Shown here: positions 12,601-21,884 of the stretch, in pieces | Layout: the number at the start of each line of letters is the position of its first letter | How positions within the stretch are numbered: the stretch's first letter is position 1 | Assembly (NCBI GenBank): GCA_920105625.2 | Contig: OV050032.1 | Coordinates: 200,899,258-200,963,257, forward strand | Direction of reading: 5' to 3' | From: Clusia tigrina | Taxonomy: Eukaryota > Arthropoda > Insecta > Diptera > Clusiidae | Length of the DNA stretch: 64,000 bases | The notes under the pieces: model-generated | Databases searched by the model: none | Seen by the model: only the letters and a program-made list of their open reading frames with translations | What the model was told of the DNA's origin: nothing | Made by a program: the position numbers and the translations under genes

Positions 12601-14435
12601 GAGCATTTCTCTCTATCAGAACATTTCTCTCTATCAGCATCCCTATTTCTCTTATCATCCCTCCCTATTTCTCTATCTCTCTCTCTCTCTCTATCTCCAT
12701 CGCTCTATCTCTCTCTCTATCTCTATTTCCATCCCTCTCTATCTCCATCCCTCTATCTCTCTCTATCTCCATCCCTCTATCTCTCTCTATCTCCATCCCT
12801 CTATCTCTCTCTCTCTCTCTCTCTATCTCCATCCCTCTATCTCTCTCTCTATCCCCTTACCTCTATCTCCATCCCTCTATTTCTCTATCTCCAAACCTCT
12901 ATCTCTCTCTATCACCATCGCTGTCACTTTCTCTATCACTCTCTGTCATATCTCTCTAATCATCATCTCTGTCACTCTATCACTCTCTGCCGTCTCGCTC
13001 TCTCCCTCTCTCTATCACCATTTGTCTCACTCTCTTATCACCATTTGTCTCTCTCTCTATCACCATATCTCTCTCTGTCATTATTTCTCTCTATATATAT
13101 TAACACTTCCCCCCTCTCTATCTGACTCTTTCAGCAACTTACTTGTAGAGGACCCCGCTCTCTTCATCGTCCCTGCATGCTTAAGTGCCAAACCATAATC
13201 AACTTAAGCGATTAAAATGTAGCTTCCTCATAAGTTTGGCCTTGCATTGAGATTGAAACACGCACGTGCCTACGTAGTTTTATGCTTAATGCCACGCCCC
13301 CACGCCACTCACATTAATTTCGCTTTTTATGTTACTGTTTTGTATTTTATTGTTTTGTTTTTGTTAACTTATTTTAAAAGTGTTTATAAATCGTTCTCTT
13401 TGAATAATTTTTATTATTCACTCTCTTTGTGTATTTTCTCTCTCTATCTCACTCTCTTGCTTTTTTGACTGTATCTATAGTATATCTGTATCTTGCTTTT
13501 ATTGCTTATCTCTATGTATCTCTCTTACTAGTCTTGCTTTTCTCTCTATCTATCTCTCTCTTACTTGTCTTGCTTCTCTCTCTATCTATCTCTCTCTTAC
13601 TTGTCTTGCTTCTCTCTCTATTTCTCTCTCTCTCTCTTTCTCTCTCGCTGAACTGCTCTCTCGTCTGAGCTGCTGTCAAACAAAGTTCATATAACTGCTT
13701 AAATCGCAAGTACCAAACTAGCCTTCGTCTCTCACGTCACTCAGCAGCCACTCATTGGAGAAGACAGTAAGATAGAGAAGAGAGAGCGAGGGACGAAGAT
13801 ATGAGTGAGTTTGAAAGTCTATACATGCAGCTGCATTTCCTTCAGCGCTTCGCTTGAAGAATAATATTTTTCATAGCATAGTTTTAGGCTGTAATGTTGC
13901 CGTGAATGTTCTCTCTTTGCTGTTTTTTGTGTCTTCCTTTGTTTGTCTTTTAGTTTTTTTTTAAATATTTTCGTTTGCTGTTTTTTTCGAATGTGTTTAC
14001 AAATTGTTTTCGTCCTCCTTTTTCTGCTCTTCTACTAAAAACCAAACTAACTTTTCTCCTCAATTATTTATTGCAGACTTTTTCATCGACCAACAGACCA
14101 CAATGGCTGCCAACAACAACTCAATCCTTCCTCCGCCGTACACCGCCTACCAAATGGAGGAGGAGAGCATACGTGACGATGATGTGGGTGAGGAAATGGA
14201 GGCGGGCGTCTTCAGCGATCCCGAAGTGGATCATGATGCAGCTCAACAGCAGCAACAACAACAACAGCACCACAAAAGCAAATACATCCTCACCAACGGC
14301 GCCAACTGTTCCCCCGTCATCCCCACTCCTTCCAGCTACGCGCACTGCATCGCCATCGCGTCGGAAGAGTTGCCACCTGTTCCGACAACGACCTTCCATC
14401 GAACTAATGCCGAGCTGTGCATCGACATTGAATGA
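666..14435 (+). CDS. bmm: brummer triglyceride lipase (ATGL/PNPLA2 family), 3' seven coding exons
   Basis: Patatin-domain lipase that hydrolyses stored triacylglycerol on lipid droplets. Exons read from sequence with GT-AG borders and matching phases: 666-1348, 2125-2291, 8727-8835, 8907-8995, 9056-9167, 9251-9374 (or to 9398) and 14077-14435, ending in TGA. The first exon shown encodes the ATGL stretch MTSDFFRVVNEARR..., the FIPGFSGILPPRF segment, and the dyad aspartate in YMDGAFSDN (Asp codon 974-976). The GXSXG serine must lie in an exon before the window, because 666 opens in mid-codon (G|GT AGC ATG). About 547 codons are visible. The last exon encodes a low-complexity tail with a Q run and two H (14248-14273) and ends CIDIE. 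Exon 6 has two phase-equivalent donors, a|gtgagt at 9375 and g|gtgagg at 9399, so isoforms differing by 8 residues are possible. Identity comes from close recall of Drosophila Brummer; the C-terminal exon is the least certain. Confidence 0.9.
1349..2124 (+). repeat. brummer intron with degenerate repeat
   Basis: Between about 1450 and 1820 the phrase gtgaatacattcatgagcc...ttttggtacttt recurs roughly five times with drift. The rest, 1830-2120, is AT-rich and ends in ttgtag at 2124. No gene seen. Confidence 0.6.
2380..3100 (+). repeat. 21-bp minisatellite inside cactcactctccacac simple sequence
   Basis: From about 2600 to 2785 a 21-bp unit (gtggattcaccacgattctga and close variants, g/a and c/t swaps) repeats about nine times. 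It is flanked by cactcactct/ccacac low-complexity DNA and A-runs. Because 21 is a multiple of three, both strands stay open (SGFTTIL on +, NPLRIVV on -), which mimics coding sequence inside a brummer intron. Confidence 0.85.
3101..3930. other. brummer intron, no gene seen
   Basis: AT-rich intron sequence, partly A/T runs at 3330-3550. No recognisable gene, motif or array. Confidence 0.5.
3930..4870 (+). repeat. Heptamer-based satellite array (7 bp, 21-bp higher order)
   Basis: About 930 bp made of 7-mers of form AACTNNG (aactcga, aactctg, aactggg, aacttga), often in threes as a 21-bp higher-order unit such as gaactcgaaactctgaactgg. Long open frames on both strands (up to 177 codons) are a by-product of a period divisible by three in the higher-order unit and of a monomer lacking stop triplets; they are not genes. 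The array sits in the large brummer intron. Confidence 0.9.
4871..5330. other. brummer intron, no gene seen
   Basis: Unique-looking intron sequence. The only structure noted is a 31-bp phrase (gaggcattgatagctccactcagca) given twice at about 5230-5285. Confidence 0.5.
5335..5740 (+). repeat. Degenerate tandem repeat with phrase gaattccaggtatcccgggc
   Basis: Phrases aagaaagagagtttctgaagac / cgaattccaggtatcccgggc / gtgtattccaagcttcc recur about seven times with a spacing near 50-60 bp. It accounts for the overlapping open frames on both strands. Confidence 0.75.
5880..8385. other. 2.5-kb AT-rich block in brummer intron
   Basis: Almost pure A/T, made of ttttattaatttt-type phrases without a stable period. 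No ORF or other feature seen. It lies between the exons at 2125-2291 and 8727-8835. Confidence 0.8.
8380..8572 (+). repeat. 20-bp minisatellite ttcattaatttcccctttcc
   Basis: About nine head-to-tail copies of ttcattaatttcccctttcc, some with tgcatt in place of ttcatt, 150 bp upstream of the third visible brummer exon. Confidence 0.9.
9485..9925 (+). repeat. 12-bp minisatellite aatactcttgca
   Basis: More than 25 copies of a 12-bp unit (aatactcttgca, with aatactcttaca and cagatactcata variants). The period of 12 leaves all frames open on both strands, giving spurious ORFs such as ANTLANTL. It lies just after the brummer exon ending at 9374 or 9398. Confidence 0.9.
10030..10290 (+). repeat. 21-bp array ttttttcgattggtgtattaa and TATTTTTATTT array
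   Basis: Five copies of a 21-bp unit (ttttttcgattggtgtattaa with a/c/g changes) at 10040-10145, then three copies of tttcgtatttttatttttat to about 10260. Confidence 0.85.
10375..10415. repeat. (CA)n microsatellite
   Basis: cacacacacacacacacaca followed by tgcacatgcacatgcc. Confidence 0.8.
10690..10775 (+). repeat. 20-bp tandem repeat gtagtagaatgcttaaaatt
   Basis: Four neighbouring copies with small changes. Confidence 0.75.
10830..13130 (+). repeat. 2.3-kb pyrimidine-rich simple-sequence tract
   Basis: Successive families merge into one tract: tatatatgcatatctctttcttta units (10850-11210), tatccacctctctatatctgaatctc units (11560-12260), then ctctatctccatccctctat units (12640-12900). Open frames here, up to 300 codons of L/S/I/Y, are products of stop-poor CT repeats. 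All of it lies in the last brummer intron. Confidence 0.85.
13420..13660 (+). repeat. ttgcttctctctctatctatctctctcttacttgtc tandem repeat
   Basis: About three copies of a unit close to 36 bp within CT-rich sequence, near the end of the last brummer intron. Confidence 0.7.
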
Positions 14436-14980
14436 GTTTTTGTTTTATTTTCCTTTTTTAATTGAAATTTAATTTTAATTTTTATTATTTTTTTAAACTT
14501 AGTTTTTATTTAATAATTTATTCGTTTTTAATTATTTGATTTTTTGTTTGTGTTCATTTTATACCAAAAGAGCAACCAACGCATGTATTTATGTAACTAT
14601 AATATTACGACCGATCTATATACGTGTTTGTTATATAAGAAAAAAAATTAGTAATTACAAAGAGAATTAGCAAAGAAAAAAGAGAAAAATAAGAGAAAAA
14701 AAGAGAAAAAAAAGAAAAAAAAACAAAGCAACAACAAAAATTGTTCGAGTCTTAAGGTTGAGCCTAGCAAAATTCCTTAAAAAATTAGAATTTCAACCAA
14801 TTCCACTACGCTGGGAACCTTTGATCTGATTTATTGTTATTTTTTAGCTTATATACAAGTAATTAATTATGTAAGAGCAATGTATGTACCTAACTATCTC
14901 TCTCTATCTCTCTCGCTCTCTCTCTCTTTGTGTATTCATATTGCTGCCAAAGAGTCGTTAAGTGGGAGAGGGGAGGGGAT
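14436..14980 (+). other. brummer 3' UTR and flank
   Basis: AT-rich sequence directly after the TGA at 14435, with A-rich runs at 14640-14740. I found no clear AATAAA close to the stop, so the polyadenylation site is not placed. Confidence 0.45.
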
Positions 14981-15790
14981 CAAATGCAAAAACCAAACCA
15001 AATCAAAAGAAATTAAATGAAATCAAGTGAAACGGAATGATATGGAATGAAACGATAGGATATGAAATTAAATTAAACTAAAATGACATGACATGAAACG
15101 GAATGATAGTAAATAAAAAAAAATTAAATTAATATGAAAAAATGGAATGATATGAAATGAAACTATATAAAATGAAATGAAATGAATTTGAAATGACGTG
15201 AAACGGAACGATATGAAATGAAGCGATATAAAATTCAATTAAAATGGCATGAAATTAAAATTACATTAAAGTGACGTGAAACGAAATGAAATGAAATTAA
15301 AATTATGTGAAATGAAACGATAAAATTAAATAAAAATGACATGAAATGGACCGACATTAAATGGACCGACATAAAATGGACCGATGACATATGAAATGAA
15401 ATGACATAAAACGGAACAATATTAAATTAAAACAACATGAAACAGAACGATATGAAATTAGAATGACGTAAAAGTAAACGATATTAAATTAAAACTACAT
15501 GAAACGGAATGATATGAATTGAAACTATATAAAATTAAATTAAAATGGCATTAAAGTGACGTGAAACGATATAAAATTAAATAAGAATGACATGAAATGG
15601 AACGTTATGAAATGAAACGATATAATATGAACTGACATGAAATGGAACGAAATGAAATGAAATTAAATTATGATATGAAATGGAACGATATGAAATTAAA
15701 TTAAAATGACATGAGACGGAACGATATGAAATGAAAGGACATGAAACGGAACGATATGAAATGAAAGGATATGAAACGGAACGAAATATA
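14980..15790 (+). repeat. Purine-rich degenerate array (atgaaacggaacgatatgaaatgaaa)
   Basis: About 800 bp of variable copies of acgatatgaaatgaaa / atgacatgaaacgga, ending in (ta)n at 15788-15803. Complementary-strand ORFs here (SYRSVSCPF...) are repeat artefacts. Confidence 0.8.
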
Positions 15791-16064
15791 TATATATATA
15801 TAGTAGAAAATTTAGCAGTAGCACAGGATACAAAATAATTATGATTAGATTTAATACTAACATTGTATAGGGCCCCGCCCCCACGCCTATTGCGAAAGTT
15901 GAACGACAAACGACTGGGAACGATTGGAAACGATCCTTGGTTTGTGAAATTTGAAACTAAAAGAAAAAGATTGCCATCCTGTGGATTCTGTCTTGCCAAA
16001 TACCAATGCCGAAGTTCACAGGCCAGTGGCAAGCAACCATGGAACTGGAACACGCGAAAATATT

Positions 16065-16685
16065 CACCACGAACTTCACAATAATGGAAACAAATTTCAC
16101 CACGAATGTTCACAATAATACAATGATAAGCACTTAGAGTGGTGGAGATGAGACTCATATTTTCCAATAACGTTGCACTATTGTGAACTAATAATGGAAA
16201 CAAATTTCACCACAAATATTCACAATAATGCAAAGATGACCTTATAGAGTCGAAGAGATTAAATTGTTAACGTTGCACTATTGTGAACCAATAATGCAGA
16301 TAAACTTCACCAACAATGTTCACAATAATGCAACGGTTATCAATGAACTTGAAGAGATGATACTCTTTTTTCCAATACCCTTTACACTATTGTGAACTGT
16401 GGCCTACGAAACAAACATTACCAGGCTTCAAAAAATAGTGCAGGAGCTTGAGAAGAATCTTCACAATAGTAAAGCGTTAATTTTGGAACTTCGGTATACT
16501 AACACCACTCTCACCCAAATTCACAATGAATACTGACCTAGCAAAGTTCACAATAGTCAATTGGTAAGCAAAGAACTTGGTGGCTCAACGATATGAGATT
16601 TGTGCCTCTTACCGCTTGGCTATTGTGAACTTCAGCGCGACAGATGGGGTTAGCAAAAGTTCACAATAGTGGGGAGACAGCTTGC
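16065..16685. repeat. Array of alternating inverted motifs (TTCACAATARTGCAA / its complement)
   Basis: At least twelve copies of TTCACAATA(A/G)T(G) occur in about 620 bp, in alternating orientation. Forward copies lie at about 16072, 16109, 16219, 16319, 16459, 16527 and 16657. Reverse copies (TTGCACTATTGTGAA type) lie at about 16173, 16273, 16384 and 16618. Units begin caaatttcaccacgaatgttcac and recur about every 105 bp, so neighbouring arms could pair as hairpins. No coding content seen. Confidence 0.75.
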
Positions 16686-17080
16686 TACACTCTTCCTCTT
16701 ACCCGAAAGAGAGCTAGGGTAACAAAGGGTCGCAAGTCGTTCGAATTTCGCAATAGACTTTCAAAAGAAAATATAAGAACGAAAATCAAAAGTTCAGAAC
16801 AATAAATTGAAAAATTTTAAATTTATTATAATCAATATTTTATTTAAGAACATTAATTGTTACCTTTTAAGAGAAGAAGAAGAAACAACGTGTTTTTCAT
16901 GCAACTTTGTGGCTGTGTCTGGTTTTGCCAAACTACGCGAACGTGTTTAAAATTTAACATATTTCTGGAAAACGGGCACTTCGTACTGGAAGGCACCCCC
17001 TTTTCCATGGCCCCCTGAACCCCCATATCATTTACATGAATGTATTTAAACAGTAAAATAATCAAATGAGAAGTGAAAGA
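16686..17080. other. Intergenic, no gene seen
   Basis: Unique-looking sequence. The short minus-strand open frame at 16853-17065 has no recognisable feature. Confidence 0.4.
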
Positions 17081-17720
17081 TTAAAAAAATAATTAAAAAA
17101 TTTATTAACACATCAAAATTTGTTTAAATTTCAATAATTTTCAAAAAATTTTATAAAAATTTGTTTAAATTTAAATAATTTTTAAATAGTTTTATAATAA
17201 TTATTTGAAAAAAATTTGTTTAAATTTAAATAAATTTAAAAAAATTTCAAAGAATTTTATAATAATTATTGGAAAAAAATTTTTTTAAATTTAAAAAAGT
17301 TTAAAAAAAAATTTCAAAGAATTTTATAATAATTATTTGAAAAAAATTTGTTTAAATTTAAATAAGTTTAAAAAAATTTCCAAGAATTTTATAATAAATA
17401 TTTGAAAAAAATGTTTAAATTTAAATAAATTTAAAAAAATTTCAAAGAATTTTATAATAATTATTGGAAAAAAATTTTTTTAAATTTAAAAAAGTTAAAA
17501 AAAAAATTTCAAAGAATTTTATAATAATTATTTGAAAAAAATTTGTTTAAATTTAAATAAGTTTTAAAAAATTTCCAAGAATTTTATAATAATTATTTGA
17601 AAAAAAAATTATTTATTTAAATAATTTTAAAAAAACTATTTAAGAAATATTATTACAATTTTTTGAAAAAATTTTTTTAAAATATAAATAAATTTAAAAA
17701 AATAAACCGAAAGGAATTTT
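17080..17720 (+). repeat. AT-rich tandem repeat, unit about 60-66 bp
   Basis: Successive copies of aatttgtttaaatttaaata...aatttcaaagaattttataataattatttgaaaa. Roughly eight to nine copies, followed by (att)n-like sequence to about 17890. Confidence 0.8.
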
Positions 17721-17939
17721 ATTATAATTACTTTAATAATTATAATTAATTTTATTATTACAATTACTCTCATTATAATTATTATTATAATATCCTTATT
17801 CATATATTATTATTAATATAATATTATTATTATTATTATATTATTACTATATTATTATATTATTATTATAATTATCATTATTATTAAGAGAAAATTTTGA
17901 AATAAAGTCATAAAAGAAAAAACAAACAAAAATTTAGAA

Positions 17940-18249
17940 TTTTTTGTGGACTGGCCTCCAGTTACGAGACCTTTTGGGTTCCTCAACATCATCAAAAACG
18001 TGGCCATATTATGTGGTGCCAAAACGTAATAACCAGGAGGCCATTAGTAGAGTGCATCGATCACTTACCTTACGATGAGACCTCTGTCTTGAAGGTCCCA
18101 ACTATCTTAAATTCCCGTACAAATCTTCAAAAACCTCATTAGCATTGAATGAATATAGTAGGGATGTTGATGAGGACCTCCAGCAAGGCATCCATGCTCT
18201 TGCTTCCCCCAACCTCATTCCCAACTGGCGCACCATTAATGATCAAGCT
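17940..18249. other. Unassigned repeat-derived segment
   Basis: Moderate-GC sequence between an AT repeat and a LINE. The 21-bp phrase ttgatgaggacctccagca+ag at 18167-18187 recurs exactly at 20081-20101, beyond the LINE and heat-shock-like block, which suggests both belong to one dispersed family. Function unknown. Confidence 0.4.
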
Positions 18250-19305
18250 TAGGTTAGGTTCGGTTAGCCGATCTACAGACCAACTCACTCAGACCACCAT
18301 GGGTCCATTGTGATACCACCGCGTAACAACGCACCTCTGATTTACTCGTCAAACTATTTCGAAGCCCTAATAAAGCGCAAGATCTGTTTGACCTTTACGC
18401 CAGGCACTTTTGTAAGAGAGTTAGAAGCGTATTTGCCTAAAGAACCCGCTCTGCTTCTAGCGCGGGGCAACTACAGAAGAGATGTTCCACAGTCTCCTCC
18501 TCCTCCGCATCCCCACAGCTTCTGCAGTATTCATAAGAGAATACTCCCAGCCTGAGAGCATGCCGGCCGAATAGCCAATGATCAGTTATACAAGCCACGC
18601 CCTTAGATATATCTTCTCTCGACAGGGCAAGCAAGTCTCTAGATTTCGTCCTATTAAGCTCCGGCCACATTAGCCTAGTCGTTAAGCAAGTGCCCTCGTG
18701 TGGCCAAGACCCATTGGCCTCACGCACGTCCCTATCCTTCAGCATCAGTTTACAGGTGGCAATTGGTATTCCAACCTCGCATCTGTCCATGCATAAAGGA
18801 AGGTTGGTACCCCGTCTGGCTAAGTCATTAGCCCTACAGTTCCCCTCAATATACCTATGCCCCGGAACCCATATTAGGCGTACCCTGAAAGCGGTGCTGA
18901 TATCATTTAGGGCTGCCAGGCAGTCCTGAGCAACCTTTGATTTCAGTGCCACCGAGTTCATTGACTTGATGGCCGCCTGGCTATCCGAGTAGGTAATGGT
19001 CTTTGTTACGGCGTGTCTACTTAAGTAGACGGCTACCTCCTTTATGGCTAGGACCTCTGCTTGATAAACACTGCAGTGGTGGGAGAGACGGAACGAAAAC
19101 TCCACTGCCAGTTCTTTTGAGAAAACTCCAAAGCCGACTCCATCGTCAAGTTTGGATCCGTCGGTGTAGAAATTCAGTTCCCCCCTTCTCCATGGCATGA
19201 GTGTTTGCCACTCCTTTCTAGACGGAATATGTGTCTGGAAGTGCCTATCAAAGGTGAGATTAGATATAGAGTGGTCAATGTGTTTGATAAAACTACTTCA
19301 GGTAT
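18250..19305 (-). pseudogene. 5'-truncated LINE (I/Jockey-type) with RNase H domain
   Basis: A 253-codon open frame (18437-19198, extended upstream in frame to about 19305) encodes an RNase H domain of a non-LTR retrotransposon: FYTDGSK, the glutamate in VYQAEVLAIKE, SDSQAAI, and WVPGH...GNCRANDLA. The last motif has N where the family has the catalytic D. The C-terminal cysteine motif YCRSCGDAEEEETVEHLFCSCPA follows. Reverse transcriptase and endonuclease are missing, so the copy is 5'-truncated. Its 3' end (reading minus) is ...CGGCTAACCGAACCTAACC at about 18250, typical of these fly LINEs. The tail after CPALEAERVL is frameshifted. Confidence 0.85.
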
Positions 19306-19309
19306 GCAC

Positions 19310-19663
19310 GATAGTCGAGCGACCAATCTGGCGATTATGCCACAACGCCGCACATTTCAGCCTTAGTGCCTTAGACCTAGCGAATGATCTGAAAATCAAC
19401 TACAACCAACCCATTACCATCACTGAAACCTACACTCCCTGGAACCTACGCCCGGATACTTTCATAACCAGCCTCACACCCTGTGCCAAAAACGACTCCT
19501 CCGCCCACACCAATCGTCAACTATTCCTCGAAACTGAAAACCGCTTCCCATATACAAGATGGACATATCTTTACACAGACGGTTCAAAAAGTGCCAGCAC
19601 TGTGTCATATGCTGTGGTAGATGAAGACGGGAGAACGGTTTCACACGGTCTGCTTCCACGCTA
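19310..19663 (+). pseudogene. LINE RNase H fragment, second element
   Basis: Open frame on the + strand encoding ...TETYTPWNLRP...RFPYTRWTYLYTDGSK...VSYAVVDEDGRTVSHGLLPRYS, the start of an RNase H domain from a different, Jockey-like LINE. Similarity stops at about 19663, exactly where the heat-shock-element segment starts, so it is a broken fragment. Confidence 0.7.
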
Positions 19664-20060
19664 TTCTCGAATTTTCTAGAATTTCTATCCACTTCGACAG
19701 AAGTCGAGAATATTATTTTTGACATTACCGGCAGATGGTTCTTGAATAAGCTTTTATTCGAATAGTTCGCATCTTGACTCACAGGGGGCACTCATTCTCA
19801 ATTTCCAGATGGGATCCTAAAAGTATGCAATCCCGTTTCACTGATATGCAATCACGTTTCAATATTGAAACATAAATGATTGCATACCTTTAGGATCCCA
19901 TTTAAAGTTGAGAAGTTCAGTTACTACGAGAGTGGTCAAGACACAATCTATTCGCAGAAAAAGCTCACTCAAGAACCTTTTTCGAAGTGTAGGTAAAATT
20001 CGAGGATGTTCTAGAATGTTCTACTTCAACCATTCAAAAGGTATAAAAGCCACCACACTA
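19661..20060 (+). promoter_or_regulatory. Orphan heat-shock-type promoter (HSE arrays plus TATA box)
   Basis: Distal HSE at 19664-19681: TTCtcGAAttTTCtaGAA, four perfect alternating units at 5-bp spacing. Proximal HSE at 20009-20021: TTCtaGAAtgTTC, three perfect units, preceded by an imperfect GgA. TATAAAA at 20042-20048 lies 21 bp after the proximal HSE, the order seen in fly hsp promoters. Between them is a 23-bp inverted repeat, 19810-19832 against 19878-19900 (one mismatch), and a 16-bp palindrome GTTTCAATATTGAAAC at 19856-19871. No heat-shock protein reading frame follows; the sequence runs into LINE debris. It could be a stray hsp promoter, or the promoter of an unrecognised (LTR-like) element. 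Confidence 0.7.
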
Positions 20061-20290
20061 TTAAAGTGGAGAGGCAGGTTTTGATGAGGACCTCCAGCAA
20101 GTCACTCAAGCACTCTACTAATTGCATGTTTGTTTATTACGTGTTGGCATCACATAAGACGCCCATGTTTGTGATGTTGTTTACTCTTCTGGTACTTCCG
20201 ACAATTTCACGGCCATCCTGAGTACACAGATTGAAGTCAGTCTGCATTGAAGACCCTGGAACACACGTATATCACTTCAAAGATTGTCCA
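20060..20290. other. Unassigned segment after the HSE/TATA block
   Basis: Contains the second copy of the 21-bp phrase (20081-20101) and no clear reading frame. If the TATA box at 20042 works, transcription would start near 20070. Confidence 0.3.
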
Positions 20291-20795
20291 TGAATGTAAG
20301 TGAGTCCATGAATGTAAGTGAAGACTTGACCCCGTCGCCAGGTGGAATTTACTTGAACTTATTTGGGTTCCAGGACACTGTGGTGCGCGGGGGAACGTAA
20401 GTAGCTGATGAACTGGGAAACTGGGGATCTGCGGGTACTCTAATCACAGCCATTTATCGGTATGCGCTTAGCAGGGGCTATTGATTGGATCAAGGGCCAA
20501 GTGCAGAATATTCGCTAGGACCGATGGTGCAGTTCAACCAAGTGCTTCCTAGAGATCCCAAACAAGAGAGTTGCAGATTTCTTTCTATCATTACGAAGGA
20601 AAGAACTTCCATCATTGGTTGGGGTAATCACGGGTCATAATGTGTGGGGAGACCATAGGCATCATCGAGAGTCCGAACTGCGTCTCCTGTCTATAAGAAG
20701 AACAGAATGGTGTAGAGAATTCTCTCAGTGTTTGTCCTGCCTTTGCCAGTATAAGGAGGCGCTTACTATGTTCAGATGTTTTGAGAATGGATAAG
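20290..20795 (+). pseudogene. LINE RNase H C-terminus, third element, degenerate
   Basis: With frame changes the + strand encodes LNLIWVPGHCGARGN followed by ADEL at about 20340-20420, then VGVITGHN...CREFSQCLSCLCQYKEALTMF at about 20615-20775. This is the RNase H C-terminus and terminal cysteine region of an I/Jockey LINE. Several stops and frameshifts interrupt it. Confidence 0.6.
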
Positions 20796-21298
20796 GTACA
20801 TTCCTTATCCCTGGACAGACTTCTGAGATTCACTAAAGAGGGTTCCTATACATACAAAAGTTAGCTCAGGAACTACATAGAGTTGTATAAAGAACCTTGT
20901 CATAGGCACACAGGCAGTGGGAAACGTCCACCAGATCGGCCGAGGAGGACCGACAAGTCCTATTCGAGTACATAAAAAACCTAACACGGCGTATACTGAT
21001 ATATCTGGAGAATCGGATGGATGGAATGATTATGCTAATGGAACCTCAAACTGAACGATTTGTATTCCCGGAAGCAACCCTGTCCAAAAAAGAAACACTT
21101 TACCTCGAGAATTTTATTCAGATCAAGGCTTCCGGGGTTTTGTTACAACACAGCAAATATTTTTTCTTATTACATCAACTGAATCCTTGATTCGAATTTG
21201 GAACTGTCGCTCAGCGAAGGCTCTGAACGGTAATCACGTTGACTTAACTTTGTTTGGAGTCTGATCAAATATTTGTTAGATAACTCAGAGTCACGACC
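20796..21298. other. Intergenic; upstream of the 146-aa gene
   Basis: 20796-21000 may be more LINE debris. The 140 bp before the start codon at 21299 show no TATA box. The sequence cagagtcacgaccATGG around the start is a good fly initiation context. Confidence 0.4.
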
Positions 21299-21739
21299 AT
21301 GGCGCCCATGATAAAGAAGGAGCACGTCATAGTAAACCTGTTCTATGTGCAGGACGAGGACAGCAACTATCTGCGGTCCATCAACAATTGGCACACGCAG
21401 GCCGGAGCCGCCGTTCCGCACGAGATCGAGTGGGTGGAGCGCATCATGATGGTGGAGAACGCCAATGTGCCGTCCTATATAAAGCCGCAGTACTGCGAGT
21501 GGCGCTTCCTGACCGGCGACAGGAGCATCTTCGTTGTGGGCCCGGTCTGCTACGACCGAGCCTCGTTGGTGATTGGCGAGGAAGCCACCTACTGGGCGTT
21601 CTCGGTGGGATACATGCCGCAGTACCGCATCGAGGGCAGCGCCTTGCTGCCCGTCAAGTGCTGTCCGTGCTGTCTGAGCAATCACTACATGCCCATTATC
21701 AAGGGCGTTCTGGACTACGTGAAGAAGCATCGTGATTAA
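21299..21739 (+). CDS. Uncharacterised single-exon protein, 146 aa
   Basis: An intact frame from ATG 21299 to TAA 21737-21739 with GC-rich third positions, in contrast to its AT-rich surroundings, which supports real coding. The start context gaccATGG is favourable. The protein has no signal peptide or membrane segment. It starts MAPMIKKEHVIVNLFYVQDED, has an acidic, aromatic-rich middle, a hydrophobic stretch RSIFVVGPVCY near residue 80, a CCPCC cysteine cluster near residue 122 (possible metal site) and ends YVKKHRD. A polyadenylation signal AATAAA lies at 21836-21841, about 100 bp after the stop. The lack of introns fits either a retrocopy or a small single-exon gene. I do not recognise the family. 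It stands alone between LINE debris and a satellite array. Confidence 0.75.
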   Translation: MAPMIKKEHVIVNLFYVQDEDSNYLRSINNWHTQAGAAVPHEIEWVERIMMVENANVPSYIKPQYCEWRFLTGDRSIFVVGPVCYDRASLVIGEEATYWAFSVGYMPQYRIEGSALLPVKCCPCCLSNHYMPIIKGVLDYVKKHRD

Positions 21740-21884
21740 GTTTTGTTTTGCTCCAAATGGAGCCTGTTTTAGGTCGTTTCCTTCGAGCCCAATTCCGCCA
21801 ACCGAGGACGAAATTATTGTGTGCAAATAGTGTTGAATAAAAAGAATTGGATTTTATCTTATTTATTAACCCTTTGCGAGCTTT

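Noticed and set aside
11520..13198. ORFs of 185 and 300 codons rich in L, S, I and Y
   Set aside because: Pyrimidine-rich simple repeats rarely contain stops on the + strand; the composition is fully explained by CTCTAT-type units.
21170..21826. 218-codon minus-strand ORF
   Set aside because: Mirror frame of the GC-rich 146-aa plus-strand gene; the plus strand has the start context and polyadenylation signal.
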